Origin: Pseudomonas sp. PSE14
GTDB taxonomy: Bacteria > Pseudomonadota > Gammaproteobacteria > Pseudomonadales > Pseudomonadaceae
Direction of reading: 5' to 3'
Assembly (NCBI RefSeq): GCF_029203285.1
Contig: NZ_CP115669.1
Location: 1,240,001-1,304,000 of the forward strand
DNA: 64,000 nt
This document shows positions 41,764-50,834 of the stretch, one piece after another (the first letter of the stretch is position 1; each line of letters opens with the position of its first letter). The position numbers and the translations under genes are program-made. A model generated the notes under the pieces. The model had not been told where the DNA came from. It worked only from the letters and a program-made list of their open reading frames with translations, and ran no database searches.

Positions 41764-42225
41764 ATGGACATCGCCCATCCCTCTCCCGCGTCCCCCCGCC
41801 GGCTGTGGAACCAGTTGGCCGACTGCCTGCAGCACTGTCTTGGCGAATCCTTCCTGTGCCTGGTGGCGCGGTTGGGGATTGCTTCGGTGTTCTTCATGTC
41901 CGGGCGGACCAAGGTCGAGGGCCTGCTGACCATCACCCCGAGCACCTACGACCTGTTCCAGACCGAGTACGCGCTGCCGCTGATCTCGCCGTACCTCGCG
42001 GCGCACCTGGCGACCTACGCCGAACACCTGTTCCCGATCCTGCTGGTGCTCGGCCTGTTCACCCGCCTGTCGGCGCTGGCGCTATTGGGGATGACCACGG
42101 TGATCGAAGTCTTCGTCTATCCGGACGCTTGGCCCACGCACCTGTCATGGGCCGGCCTGTTGCTGCTGCTGATCGCGCGCGGGGCGGGTGGATGGTCGCT
42201 GGATCGGCTGTTGCGGCTGCGCTGA
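41764..42225 (+). CDS. DoxX-family protein of the bufferin operon
   Basis: 153 residues, four membrane helices. [34 protein letters not shown], then [49 protein letters not shown]: the DoxX pattern found as the last gene of gig/buf operons. Start at 41764 with AAGGAGCCCGCC. Probably supports export or membrane redox chemistry for the metallophore; no direct evidence. Stop lies 7 bp from the convergent stop at 42233. Confidence 0.9.
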   Translation: MDIAHPSPASPRRLWNQLADCLQHCLGESFLCLVARLGIASVFFMSGRTKVEGLLTITPSTYDLFQTEYALPLISPYLAAHLATYAEHLFPILLVLGLFTRLSALALLGMTTVIEVFVYPDAWPTHLSWAGLLLLLIARGAGGWSLDRLLRLR

Positions 42226-42232
42226 CCGTCGG

Positions 42233-42877
42233 TCAAGCCGTGCGCCGGGCGGGCCGGCGCACGGCGCGCAGCTTGCCGCTGCTGCCACCGCCGCAGAAGA
42301 AGCGCTCGCCGCCGTCGGACTCCAGCCCGGAGACGCCGATGCCGTCCGGCATCTCCACGCTCTCCAGCACCTCGCCGGTGCCGGGGTCGATGCGCCGGAT
42401 GTCACTGTGTTCGTTCTCCCAGGTGCCGTGCCAGAGCTCACCCTCGACCCAGGAAACCCCGGTGACGAAGCGGTTGGACTCCAGCGTACGCAGCACCTTC
42501 CCGCTGTCCGGGTCGATCTGGTGGATCTTCCGCTCGCGGTACTGCCCGACCCAGAGCGTGCCCTCGGCCCAGGCCAGGCCCGAATCGGCGCCATTGCCGG
42601 GGGCGGGGATGCTGGCCAGCACTTCGCCGGTCGCCAGATCGATCTTCTGGATGCGCGCATCGGCGATCTGGTACAGGTGCCGGCCATCGAAGGCCGTCCC
42701 GGCATCGCCGGGGACGTTCAGGGTGCGGACGGTTTTGCCGTTGTCCGGGTCGAGGGCGATCAGCTTCTCACCGGCGGCGAACCACACGCGTTCGCCGTCG
42801 AAGGTGACGCCGTGGACCGCGTCTACCCCGGGGAAGGGGCCGAATTCGCCGAGGATCTCGGCAGTTGAACGTTTCAT
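42233..42877 (-). CDS. Beta-propeller repeat protein (YncE/glutamine-cyclotransferase-like)
   Basis: 214 residues of repeated blade motifs: DPDNGKTVRTLNVP, DLATGEVLASIPAP, DPDSGKVLRTLES, DPGTGEVLESVEMP, each preceded by a W-x-x motif (RVWFAAG, TLWVGQY, ELWHGTW). No signal peptide, so cytosolic. The blade spacing of about 45 residues gives four to five blades. The C-terminal tail (AVRRPARRTA) is basic. It is 37 bp downstream of the TPR-HTH regulator on the same strand. No enzyme activity can be assigned. Confidence 0.75.
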   Translation of the reverse strand: MKRSTAEILGEFGPFPGVDAVHGVTFDGERVWFAAGEKLIALDPDNGKTVRTLNVPGDAGTAFDGRHLYQIADARIQKIDLATGEVLASIPAPGNGADSGLAWAEGTLWVGQYRERKIHQIDPDSGKVLRTLESNRFVTGVSWVEGELWHGTWENEHSDIRRIDPGTGEVLESVEMPDGIGVSGLESDGGERFFCGGGSSGKLRAVRRPARRTA

Positions 42878-42913
42878 GGGGCAGTCCTCGTCTGAAGGGA
42901 TCGAGACTCCAGC

Positions 42914-44131
42914 CTAGTTCCCCGACCAGGGCGTGGGGAGTAACAAGGTCGTCGCGAAACCCGGCACCGTGGGGGCGGTCCAGCGCCGCGCACGCCCCTG
43001 GCCGAAGGACTGCACCTTACCGGCTTCCGCCAGGGCGTCGAGCGCACGCTGCACGGTGCGCTGGCTGGCGCCCAGCGCCAGGGCCAGCGCCGAACTCGAC
43101 CACGCCTCGCCATCGGCCAGGCACGCCAGCACTCCCGCGTGGCGCTCCTCCAGCGGCCGGGCCAGTACCCAGACCTGCGTGGCCAGCGGCACCAGGGTGA
43201 AGCCACGCGGCGTTGCCTTCACCTCGGCCAGCGCAGCGAGCGCCTTGCGCAGGCGGCCGATCTCCACCCGCAGGCGGGCGCGGTGGGTTTCGTCCGGCGT
43301 GTGGGTGCGGAAGGCACGGGCGATCAGCGTGTTGCGCGGCATATCGGCGGGCCAGCTTTCGGCCAGCGCCTGGGCCAGGCAGAACAGCACCGGACGGCGC
43401 GCCAGCGAGATCGCCAGCTCGCCCCGGCACACCGCATAGCGGCAGGCATCCACCAGCAGCGCATCGGAGGCCCGCAGTTGCTCCACTTCATCGAGCCGCA
43501 GTGGTCGCGTGTGACTGCCATCGATCAACCGGGCCGCGGGCGCCTCGAGCAGCGCCATGGCCCGCTCGACCTCCGCCAGCAGCGCGGGAATGCCAGCGCG
43601 CTGGGCATGCAGCAGGGCCTGGGAAAGGGCCTCCCGCGCCGCCGCACTCTGCACCCGGCGCAAGGCGATGCCGGCGCTGATCAGCGCGTGAGTCGTGCCC
43701 AGGGCCGGGGGCAGGGGGGCGGGGTCGAGCTCCGCCAACTGCCGCTCGGCGTCGTCGACCCGGCCGATCAGCAGCAGGCGGCGGATTTCCAGGTAGCTGG
43801 CGTGAGAGGCATTCAGCCGGTCGCCGTGCGTCTCCAGCGTCGCCCGAGCGGCGGCCAGCGCTTTAGGCGGCCAACCGAGGTCTCGGCTGGCGAGCGCCAC
43901 TTCCGCCTCGGCGACGATACAGCGGGCGCGCGACATCGCCTCCCGTGGCCCGAAGGCGCGAGCCGCCCGGCGTAGCAGCAAGCGGGCACGGTCCAGGTCG
44001 CCCAACTGCGCCATGGCGATGCCGCGCAACGCCAGCGCTGGCGGATCCTCGCGCAGGGCGATGCGGTTCAGCGCCGTCAGCGGGTCGCCCGCCGCCAGCG
44101 CCCGCGCGGCGGCCGTTACCAGGGAGTCCAT
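42914..44131 (-). CDS. TPR-like transcriptional regulator with C-terminal HTH
   Basis: 405 residues. Residues ~1-190 are helical repeats (ALRGIAMAQLGDLDRARLLLRRAARAFGP, ALAAARATLETHGDRLNASHASYLEIRRLLLIGRVDDAERQLAELD). A central region (MPRNTLIARAFRTHTPDETHRARLRVEIGRLRKALAAL) resembles an OmpR/SARP-like winged helix. The C-terminal HTH is ALALALGASQRTVQRALDALAEAGKVQSFGQGRARRW. Divergent from the DUF899 gene at 44255, its likely target. Ligand unknown. Confidence 0.75.
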   Translation of the reverse strand: MDSLVTAAARALAAGDPLTALNRIALREDPPALALRGIAMAQLGDLDRARLLLRRAARAFGPREAMSRARCIVAEAEVALASRDLGWPPKALAAARATLETHGDRLNASHASYLEIRRLLLIGRVDDAERQLAELDPAPLPPALGTTHALISAGIALRRVQSAAAREALSQALLHAQRAGIPALLAEVERAMALLEAPAARLIDGSHTRPLRLDEVEQLRASDALLVDACRYAVCRGELAISLARRPVLFCLAQALAESWPADMPRNTLIARAFRTHTPDETHRARLRVEIGRLRKALAALAEVKATPRGFTLVPLATQVWVLARPLEERHAGVLACLADGEAWSSSALALALGASQRTVQRALDALAEAGKVQSFGQGRARRWTAPTVPGFATTLLLPTPWSGN

Positions 44132-44254
44132 CGCAGTCTTGCCACGCTTGTCATTCCCGCCACATTTGTCACTCCCGCCATGCCTGGCCCCGAGCCTAGC
44201 CTATCCCTCGCCCATCGACCGATTTGTCGCCACCGGCGACCGGAGGATTTCCCC

Positions 44255-45010
44255 ATGGCTATGCACCCCCTCGCCACCCGCGAACAATGGCTGACGGCCC
44301 GCCTGGAACTGCTCGAAGCGGAAAAGGCCCTGACCCGCCAGAGCGACGAACTCGCCCGCCGGCGCCAGGCGCTGCCCTGGGTCAAGGTCGACAAGGCTTA
44401 CCGCTTCGACACGGCGGATGGCCCTGCCACCCTTGCCGAACTGTTCCAGGGGCGCTCGCAACTCTTGGTCTACCACTTCATGTTCGGCCCGGACTACAGC
44501 GCCGGCTGCCCGTCCTGCTCGGCTATCGCCGACGGCTTCGACGGCATCGTCGTCCACCTGGCCAACCATGACGTGACGCTCTGCGCCGTTTCCCGCGCGC
44601 CACTGGAAAAACTGCAGGCCTACCAGCGGCGCATGGGCTGGCGCTTCCCCTGGGCCTCATCGAAGGACAGCGACTTCAACTTCGACTTCAACGTCGCCTT
44701 CACCCAGGAACAGCAGCGCGTCGGCGCGATCGACTACAACTACGGGCGAAGCGAGCCGGCTCTCGACATCTCCCGTATCCCCGAAACCATGACCCGCTTC
44801 GCCGCCCGCTGCGGCACCGACGTCCCGACTTTCGCCCGTGACCGCCCCGGCCTGAGCACCTTCATTCGCGAGGACGGTGCCATCTACCACAGCTACTCCA
44901 CCTATGCGCGTGGACTGGATGCCCTGTGGAGCATGTACACCTGGCTGGACCGGGCGCCGCTTGGGCGCAATGAGCAGGGTTTCTGGTGGCGGCGGCATGA
45001 TGAGTATTGA
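44255..45010 (+). CDS. DUF899 thioredoxin-like protein (paralogue 2)
   Basis: 251 residues. WVKVDKAYRFDTADGPATLAELFQGRSQLLVYHFMF, CPSC (CxxC-like site), FPWASSKDSDFNFDFNV and IYHSYSTYARGLDALW follow DUF899. It is the second paralogue in the window (the other at 18520) but has no 50-residue partner and no ECF42-type promoter. GGAGGATTTCCCC upstream of the start. It is divergent from the TPR-HTH regulator, which probably controls it. Confidence 0.88.
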   Translation: MAMHPLATREQWLTARLELLEAEKALTRQSDELARRRQALPWVKVDKAYRFDTADGPATLAELFQGRSQLLVYHFMFGPDYSAGCPSCSAIADGFDGIVVHLANHDVTLCAVSRAPLEKLQAYQRRMGWRFPWASSKDSDFNFDFNVAFTQEQQRVGAIDYNYGRSEPALDISRIPETMTRFAARCGTDVPTFARDRPGLSTFIREDGAIYHSYSTYARGLDALWSMYTWLDRAPLGRNEQGFWWRRHDEY

Positions 45011-45020
45011 GTGTGAAAGC

Positions 45021-45060
45021 GCAAAGCCCCCGAGGGCGTGGCGCGTTCGAGGGCTTTGTT
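45021..45060 (+). terminator. Probable terminator after DUF899 paralogue 2
   Basis: CAAAGCCC (from 45022) pairs with GGGCTTTG (45051-45058), followed by TTTC. The long loop makes it weaker than the others in the window. Confidence 0.55.
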
Positions 45061-45129
45061 TCAGGGAGTCTGGAATGCGCGGAGGAAATTTGATGTCTGC
45101 GGCAAACGCTTCAGGTTCAGCCCGCAAGT

Positions 45130-45594
45130 TCAGCGCGCCGAAGCACTCACCACAGCGGCGGGCCCTTCGGAGAGAAAGCACTTGTAGACCCTGGCTTTCA
45201 CCCGCCAGCCTGCCGCGGTTCTTTCCAGCCGGTCTTCGTATTGCCCCCACATCGAATAGAGCGCCCCGGTACAGTCATTGATGCCGCGATGGACGGCGTA
45301 GTAATGGACTTTGCTGGTGGCGGAGTTGCCGTCGATGTCGATGCTGAAGTTGCCGACGTTGTGGTGCGTCGCGCCGCAGTTGGAGCCTTCCCCCAGGTTC
45401 AGGTGCATCGAGGCGATCAGGCTCTTGAGATTGGGGCTGACCACGCCGGGGCCCAGGGCCTGGGTGTAGTCCCCGGTCGCTTCCTCCATGAAGACGTCGC
45501 CCAGTTCATCGAAGCGTTTGCTGTCGACGAGGTCGCAATAGCGGACGTAGAGGCCTTCGATTTCCAGACGGTCGATCCAGTGGTTTTCAGGCAT
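45130..45594 (-). CDS. SnoaL-like (NTF2-fold) protein
   Basis: 154 residues. MPENHWIDRLEIEGLYVRYCDLVDSKRFDELGDVFMEEATGDYT and the closing LYSMWGQYEDRLERTAAGWRVKARVYK fit SnoaL_4-type proteins, including ring-hydroxylating dioxygenase small-subunit-like members. Central HHNVGNFSIDIDGNSATSKVHYYAVHR. Start at 45594 with GGAGTCCGAGTC. It lies at the edge of a catabolic-looking cluster (aldolase, GMC, Rieske) and could be a lyase, hydratase or oxygenase subunit. Confidence 0.8.
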   Translation of the reverse strand: MPENHWIDRLEIEGLYVRYCDLVDSKRFDELGDVFMEEATGDYTQALGPGVVSPNLKSLIASMHLNLGEGSNCGATHHNVGNFSIDIDGNSATSKVHYYAVHRGINDCTGALYSMWGQYEDRLERTAAGWRVKARVYKCFLSEGPAAVVSASAR

Positions 45595-45813
45595 GACTCG
45601 GACTCCGATCACTGTGGCGTGAATTGATGGTCCATGGCGGTAGGTGGGTTATGGCGCCCACCTGATCCGGACTCGCTGCCACTCTAAGAGACCAGCAATG
45701 GGCGGTGCCTCGTCCATTTGCGGCACGCCAGGTCGCATCGCATCAAGTCGCCGGCGACGCCTTCCCTAGACTCGGAGACGACCCCGGCGTACCCGCGCCT
45801 CCGAGGAGCTGCC

Positions 45814-46575
45814 ATGCACACCGAATCCGTTGCCGTTTTCGACGCTTACGCACAGGATCATGCCCAGGCTCGCGCCGAGCTGGCCTGCGCCTTCCGCTGG
45901 ACCGCCCGGCTGGGGATGCATGAAGCGATCGCCAACCACTTCAGCCTGGCCGTTTCCGACGATGGCCGGCGCTTCCTGATCAACCCCTATGGCCGGCACT
46001 TCTCGCGGGTCCGCGCCAGCGATTTGTTGCTGCTCGACGCTGACGACCCTTCCGCGCTGGACCGCCCGGACGCCCCCGACATCACCGCCTGGGCCCTGCA
46101 CGGCGCCTTGCACCGTCGCCACCGGCATGCGCGCTGCATCCTCCATGTGCACTCGAAGTACGCCACCGCGCTGGCCTGCCTGGCCGATTCGCGCCTGCCG
46201 CCGATCGAGCAGAACGCCATGCGCTTCTTCGAGCGCGTGGCCATCGACGAGGGTTTTGACGGCATGGGCCTGGGGGACGAGGCCGAGCGGGTCAGCCGCC
46301 AGCTCGGCGACAAGCCGATCCTGCTGATGGGCAACCACGGCGTGCTGGTGGCGGCGCCGAGCGTGGCGCAGGCCTTCGATGACCTCTACTACTTCGAGCG
46401 GGCCTGCGAGATCTATCTCACCGCGCTTTCCTGCGGCCGTCCGCTGCACATCGCCAGCGACGAGGTGGCGCGCAAGACCTGCCGCCAGTGGCTGGACTAC
46501 CCGGACTTCGCCGTCCGCCATTTCGCCGCGTTGCAGGCGATCCTCGATGAGGAAGAACCCGACTACCGCGCCTGA
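45814..46575 (+). CDS. Class II aldolase/adducin-family protein
   Basis: 253 residues. LACAFRWTARLGMHEAIANHFSL (opening helix), FLINPYGRHFSRV, zinc ligands in CILHVHSKYATALACL (His-x-His) and the later MGNHGVLV with His. A Glu in the active site region precedes (PIEQNAMRFFE). The zinc-dependent aldolase fold is complete; substrate unknown, possibly a product of the oxygenase cluster. AGGAGCTGCC upstream of the start. Confidence 0.88.
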   Translation: MHTESVAVFDAYAQDHAQARAELACAFRWTARLGMHEAIANHFSLAVSDDGRRFLINPYGRHFSRVRASDLLLLDADDPSALDRPDAPDITAWALHGALHRRHRHARCILHVHSKYATALACLADSRLPPIEQNAMRFFERVAIDEGFDGMGLGDEAERVSRQLGDKPILLMGNHGVLVAAPSVAQAFDDLYYFERACEIYLTALSCGRPLHIASDEVARKTCRQWLDYPDFAVRHFAALQAILDEEEPDYRA

Positions 46576-46606
46576 CGGGTCGCCCGCCGACGCGTTGCAG
46601 GCGCCG

Positions 46607-47656
46607 CTAGTGCGGCAGCAGCGAAGGGTCGTGTGCCAACGGCTGGCGCATGACCGGCGCATTCAGGCTCTGCGAGCGGTCGTTGCTCGGCGGGCAGCCA
46701 AATTTGGCGCGATAGGCGCGGGAAAAGTGTTCGAGCGAGCCAAAGCCGGCGCTGGCGGCGACCTGGGCCACGCTCATGCGGGTCTGTTGCAGCAGGTTGT
46801 GGGCGCGCGCCAGGCGCAGGCTGAGGTAGTACTTGAGCGGGGTCAGGCCGGTGTGCTGCATGAACTGTCGCTCCAGCTGCCGGCGTGACAGCGAGACCTG
46901 CTCGGCAATGACCTCGCAGCTCAAGGGTTCCTCCAGGTGCTGCTCCATCAACTCGATGGCGCGGCTCATCTTGCCGGCCTGGGCGTGCAGGCTGCGGCGG
47001 TAGCCTTCGGCTTGCTGAACCTGCGGCTCGCGCACCTGCTCGATGAGCATGTGCATGGCCACTTCGCGCGCCAGGTTGCCGCCGGCCAGGCTGTCCAGCC
47101 AGCTGAGGAGCATGTCCAGCACTGCGGTGGCGCCTGCGCAGGTCAGGCGCGTGCGGCCCAGGTAGTAGAGCTGCGCGCAGGCCTGCACCTTCGGGTAGCT
47201 CTCCTGGAAGCCTTGCAGGTTGTCCCAGTGCACCGCGGCGGGGTGGCCGTCGAGTACACCGGCGGCGGCCAGCAGTTCAGTGCCGGTCTCGATGCCGACC
47301 AGTACCGCGCCGAAGGCCGCCTGGCGCTTGATCCAGGCCTTGAGCGCGGGGTTACGCGCGTGGCGGTGCACGTCGAAGCTGGCGATCACCACGCAGGCGT
47401 CGAATTCACCGGGTTCGCCGATGCTTGCCTGGGGGCTGGCGAGCAGGCCGTTGCTGGCGGGTACCGGCTGGCCGTCCACCGACAGCAGGGTCCACTGGAA
47501 CAGGCTGCGCTGGGCCAGCCAGTTGGCAATCGACAGCGGCTCGATCAGCGCCGCCAGGCCGAAGTTGGAGAACGACGGCAGCAGCAGGATGCCGATGCGC
47601 AGAGGAGGACGGCTGGGGTCCTGCCAATCCAGGCTGAGGGGTTCGGTTCGCTTCAT
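46607..47656 (-). CDS. GlxA-family transcriptional regulator (DJ-1/PfpI domain plus AraC HTH)
   Basis: 349 residues. N-terminal class I GATase/DJ-1-like domain (IGILLLPSFSNFGLAALIEPLSIANWL; ACVVIASFDVHRHARNPALKAWIKRQ; TCAGATAVLDMLLSWLDSL). The C-terminal AraC domain is KMSRAIELMEQHLEEPLSCEVIAEQVSLSRRQLERQFMQHTGLTPLKYYLSLRLARAHNLL. This architecture includes GbdR, CdhR and ArgR of Pseudomonas, which sense betaine, carnitine or arginine compounds. It precedes the GMC and Rieske genes on the same strand and probably activates them. Confidence 0.88.
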   Translation of the reverse strand: MKRTEPLSLDWQDPSRPPLRIGILLLPSFSNFGLAALIEPLSIANWLAQRSLFQWTLLSVDGQPVPASNGLLASPQASIGEPGEFDACVVIASFDVHRHARNPALKAWIKRQAAFGAVLVGIETGTELLAAAGVLDGHPAAVHWDNLQGFQESYPKVQACAQLYYLGRTRLTCAGATAVLDMLLSWLDSLAGGNLAREVAMHMLIEQVREPQVQQAEGYRRSLHAQAGKMSRAIELMEQHLEEPLSCEVIAEQVSLSRRQLERQFMQHTGLTPLKYYLSLRLARAHNLLQQTRMSVAQVAASAGFGSLEHFSRAYRAKFGCPPSNDRSQSLNAPVMRQPLAHDPSLLPH

Positions 47657-47728
47657 GGTGATACCTGGCACGGAAGTGGGCCCGCCGCGCCTATGCAAGC
47701 GGAGCGGGCCGGCTTTGGCAAGTGCGCT

Positions 47729-49390
47729 TCAGCGCTGGCATTCGCGCCAGCGCGGGTGAACCCAAACCGGCGCATCGCTGGCTGGCAGTGGGCCGTGGCC
47801 CCGGATCAGGTCGCTGGCTTTCTCGGCGATCATCACAGTGGGCGCGTTGGTATTGCCGCTGACGATCTCCGGCATGATCGACGCATCGACCACGCGTAGC
47901 CCGCGCAGGCCGTGCACGCGCAGCTGCGGGTCGACCACCGCCTCGGCGTCGCCTGCCAGGCCCATCTTGCAGGTGCCGCTGGCGTGGTAGCCCGTCTCGG
48001 TGACGCGCCGGGCCCAGGCGTCGAGCTGGGCGTCGCTGAGCTGGTCGGCGCCGGGCACCAGCTCGTCTCCGGCATAGGCGGCCATGGCCGGCTGGGCGAG
48101 GATTTCGCGCACCAGGCGGGCGCCGGCGCGCATGTCGGCGCGGTCGCGCTCGGTGGTCAGGTAGTTGAAGACGATGCGCGGCGCCTGGCGCGGATCGGCA
48201 CTGGCCAGGCTGACGCTGCCCAGGCTGGTCGGGCGCATCAGGTCGATATGCACCTGGAAGGCGTGTTCCGGCACCAGGTCGACGCTGCCCGGCTTTACCG
48301 CCAGCGGCATGAAGGTCAGCTGCAGGTCGGGAAACTCGACCCCGGCCCGTGAGCGGATGAATGCGCCGGCCTCGAAGTGATTGCTTGCCGCGAGCCCATC
48401 GTGACTGGCGAACCAGCGGGCGCCGATGAGCCACTTGCCGGGGGCGCGGGTCCAGGGGTAGATGGAGACCGGGCGCTTGCAGCGGTACTGCACCACGGTG
48501 TCCGGGTGGTCGTTGAGGCGTTGGCCGACGCCCGGCAGGTCACGCACCACGGGGATGCCCAGGCGCTCCAGTTCCTTGGCCGGCCCGACGCCGGAGAGCA
48601 TCAACAACTGTGGCGAGTTGATGGCGCCGGCGCTGAGCAGCACTTCATTGCGTGCGCGCACCTGATGCAGTTCGCCGTCCATTTCGAACTCGACGCCATA
48701 GGCCTGGTCGCCATCGAAGAGGATGCGCCGGCTCAACGCCGAGGTCGCCACGGTGACGTTGCCGCCTTTCAGGGCCTCGGCCAGGTAGCCGCGCGCGGTA
48801 CTCCAGCGCTTGCCGTCGCGGGTGGTGCGGTCCACCGGGCCGAAGCCTTCCTGGCGATAGCCGTTGAGGTCGGGGCTGTAGCCGTAGCCGGCCTGCTGGC
48901 CGGCCTGGATGAAGGCCCGGCACAGCGGCGGCGAGGTATCGCCGGGGGTGACGTGGAGCAGCCCGGCGTCGCCCCGGTAGGCGTCGGCGCCGTCGCGATG
49001 GTTCTGCGCGCGGATGAAATACGGCAGCACCTCGTGATAACTCCAGCCCTCGCAGCCGCGCTCGGCCCAGCCGTCGTAGTCGCGGGCATGGCCACGGATG
49101 TAGACCATGCCGTTGATCGAGGAGGAACCGCCCAGCGTGCGCCCGCGCGGGGTGCCGATGCGGCGGTGGTCCAGGCCCGGTTCCGGCTCGCTGGTGTAGC
49201 TCCAGTTGAAGCGCGTGCCGCCCACCACGATGCCCACGGCGGAGGGCATGTCGATGGTCCAGCTGCGGTCCGCCGGGCCGGATTCCAGCACCAGGATGCG
49301 CAGCGCCGGGTTCTCGCCCAGGCGCTTGGCCAGCACGCAGCCGGCCGAACCCGCGCCGATGATCACGTAGTCGTATTCATGCCCGAGCAT
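47729..49390 (-). CDS. GMC-family FAD-dependent oxidoreductase (choline dehydrogenase-like)
   Basis: 553 residues. FAD motif YVIIGAGSAGCVLAKRL at the N terminus, GMC signature 1 LGGSSSINGMVYIRGHARDYD, signature 2 near GAINSPQLLMLSGVGP, and the C-terminal ASGTCKMG and IMPEIVSGNTNAPTVMIAEKASD with the catalytic His. Flavin-dependent oxidation of a primary alcohol is expected. It sits downstream of the Rieske oxygenase gene (31 bp gap), so the two are co-transcribed; substrate unknown. Confidence 0.92.
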   Translation of the reverse strand: MLGHEYDYVIIGAGSAGCVLAKRLGENPALRILVLESGPADRSWTIDMPSAVGIVVGGTRFNWSYTSEPEPGLDHRRIGTPRGRTLGGSSSINGMVYIRGHARDYDGWAERGCEGWSYHEVLPYFIRAQNHRDGADAYRGDAGLLHVTPGDTSPPLCRAFIQAGQQAGYGYSPDLNGYRQEGFGPVDRTTRDGKRWSTARGYLAEALKGGNVTVATSALSRRILFDGDQAYGVEFEMDGELHQVRARNEVLLSAGAINSPQLLMLSGVGPAKELERLGIPVVRDLPGVGQRLNDHPDTVVQYRCKRPVSIYPWTRAPGKWLIGARWFASHDGLAASNHFEAGAFIRSRAGVEFPDLQLTFMPLAVKPGSVDLVPEHAFQVHIDLMRPTSLGSVSLASADPRQAPRIVFNYLTTERDRADMRAGARLVREILAQPAMAAYAGDELVPGADQLSDAQLDAWARRVTETGYHASGTCKMGLAGDAEAVVDPQLRVHGLRGLRVVDASIMPEIVSGNTNAPTVMIAEKASDLIRGHGPLPASDAPVWVHPRWRECQR

Positions 49391-49420
49391 AGGGTTCTCC
49401 CATCACCTGTCAGCGTGAGG

Positions 49421-50581
49421 TCAGCGGCCGGCGATGCCGTCGAACACCAGCTTGTGGAAGTGGTGCACCAGGTGCTCGCTCTCGTTGCTGCGCTCGGCGT
49501 CGATCATGTAGCGGCCCTGGTCGTAGCCGAGGGAGCGCAGGCCCTTCTGCACGCTGATGTTGAGCTCGATGTCTTCCGGGCCGAGCTCCTCGTTCATCCA
49601 CTTCATGCAGGCGTGGGAGACCTCCGGGACTTCTTCGTGCGGGCTGTAGTAGCCAAAGCGCAGCAGCGAGCGTTCGGCATCCAGCGGAATCATGATGAAG
49701 GTGCCGAGGAACTCGGAGAACGGGAAGGTGTAGAAGGTGTTGTTCGGCCACAGGCCGATGTTGAAGAAGCGCTCGTCGGGGTTGCGCGGGCCGCTGAGCT
49801 TCACCCCGTAGGCATCCTCGGCCTGCAGGTTGGCCGGGGCGATGTAGGTCCACCAGTTGTCGCGCTTGGTCAGGCGGTAGCCCTTGAAGTCGATCAGCTT
49901 GGCCAGGTCGATATGGCAGGGGCCGGAAAGCTTGAAGTGATAGCCCTCGATGGAGTTGTCCATGATCACTTTCCAGTTGGCCGGAACGATCACGTCCTGT
50001 TCCTCGATCAGGCGCATCTTGCCCAGGTCGGGGAAGACCGCGCGCATTTCCTCGTCGGCCTCGGGGAAGAGTTCGGCCAGTGCCGGAGCCTCGGCGTCGA
50101 AGTTGAAGTAGACGAAGCCGCCGAGCTCCTCGACGCGGATTTTTGGGATGTTGAAATCCTGCTTGTCGAAGGCGATCAGCCGCTCGCTGCGGGGCGCGCT
50201 GCGCAGGCTGCCGTCCATTTCGTAGCACCAGGAGTGATAGGCGCAGCGCAGGACCCGCGTGTTGTTGCCCCGGCGGACGTCGAGCAGGCGATTGCCGCGA
50301 TGCTGGCAGACGTTGTGGAAGGCATTGATCTGGCCGTCGTTGCCGCAGGCCACCACCACGCTCTGGTCGAAAATGTCGCAAACCACGAACTGTCCGGGTT
50401 CGGCGAATTCGTTGCGATGCCCGGCGAGGTGCCAGGCGCTCATGAAGATGCGGTCGCGTTCGGCGGCGAAGATCTGCTCGTCGAAGAAGTAGCGCGAGGG
50501 CAGGGTGAAGGCCTCTTCCGGGCGCTGCTGGGCCCACTCTGCAATGGAAGTGCTGCGTTTGATCTGCTCGACGGATTGCAT
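49421..50581 (-). CDS. Rieske non-haem iron oxygenase, alpha subunit
   Basis: 386 residues. Rieske [2Fe-2S] ligands in HNVCQHRGNRLLD and LRCAYHSWCYEMDG. The mononuclear iron site is in VIMDNSIEGYHFKLSGPCHIDL, with the facial His-His and later Asp (YSPHEEVPEV region is beyond it). Similar in plan to betaine/carnitine/stachydrine demethylase-type RHOs (GbcA, CntA, Stc2). It needs a reductase, but none is encoded in the cluster. Start at 50581 with GGAGGAGACC nearby. Co-transcribed with the GMC gene. Confidence 0.92.
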   Translation of the reverse strand: MQSVEQIKRSTSIAEWAQQRPEEAFTLPSRYFFDEQIFAAERDRIFMSAWHLAGHRNEFAEPGQFVVCDIFDQSVVVACGNDGQINAFHNVCQHRGNRLLDVRRGNNTRVLRCAYHSWCYEMDGSLRSAPRSERLIAFDKQDFNIPKIRVEELGGFVYFNFDAEAPALAELFPEADEEMRAVFPDLGKMRLIEEQDVIVPANWKVIMDNSIEGYHFKLSGPCHIDLAKLIDFKGYRLTKRDNWWTYIAPANLQAEDAYGVKLSGPRNPDERFFNIGLWPNNTFYTFPFSEFLGTFIMIPLDAERSLLRFGYYSPHEEVPEVSHACMKWMNEELGPEDIELNISVQKGLRSLGYDQGRYMIDAERSNESEHLVHHFHKLVFDGIAGR

Positions 50582-50834
50582 GGCTGGTCTCCTCCAGACT
50601 CCGCCCCCTGGGTTCGTTTCGGGGGCTTGCTCGGGGCTTAATCTAGGGGAGGGCAAGAGGCGACTCTTGATGAAAAGCGACAACTTCGCGGGCTGGAATC
50701 ATCAACCGCGCATCGCTCCTGCTGGCTCTTCTGCGGAGTGCTGGAGCGGAGCGGTCTTAGTCCACCGGGACGAAGCCGTGGGGCATTCATGCCCCCTACA
50801 GTGGGCTCACCAATCCCTGTAGGAGGGCGCCTGC

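Noticed and set aside
44221-44254. ECF42-type promoter before the second DUF899 gene
   Set aside because: TGTCGC and GCGAC occur but only about 6 bases apart, incompatible with the 17-base spacing seen at 17345.
48377-50641. 754-codon plus-strand ORF over the GMC and Rieske genes
   Set aside because: Val/Ala/Glu/His-rich shadow spanning two recognisable minus-strand genes and their gap.
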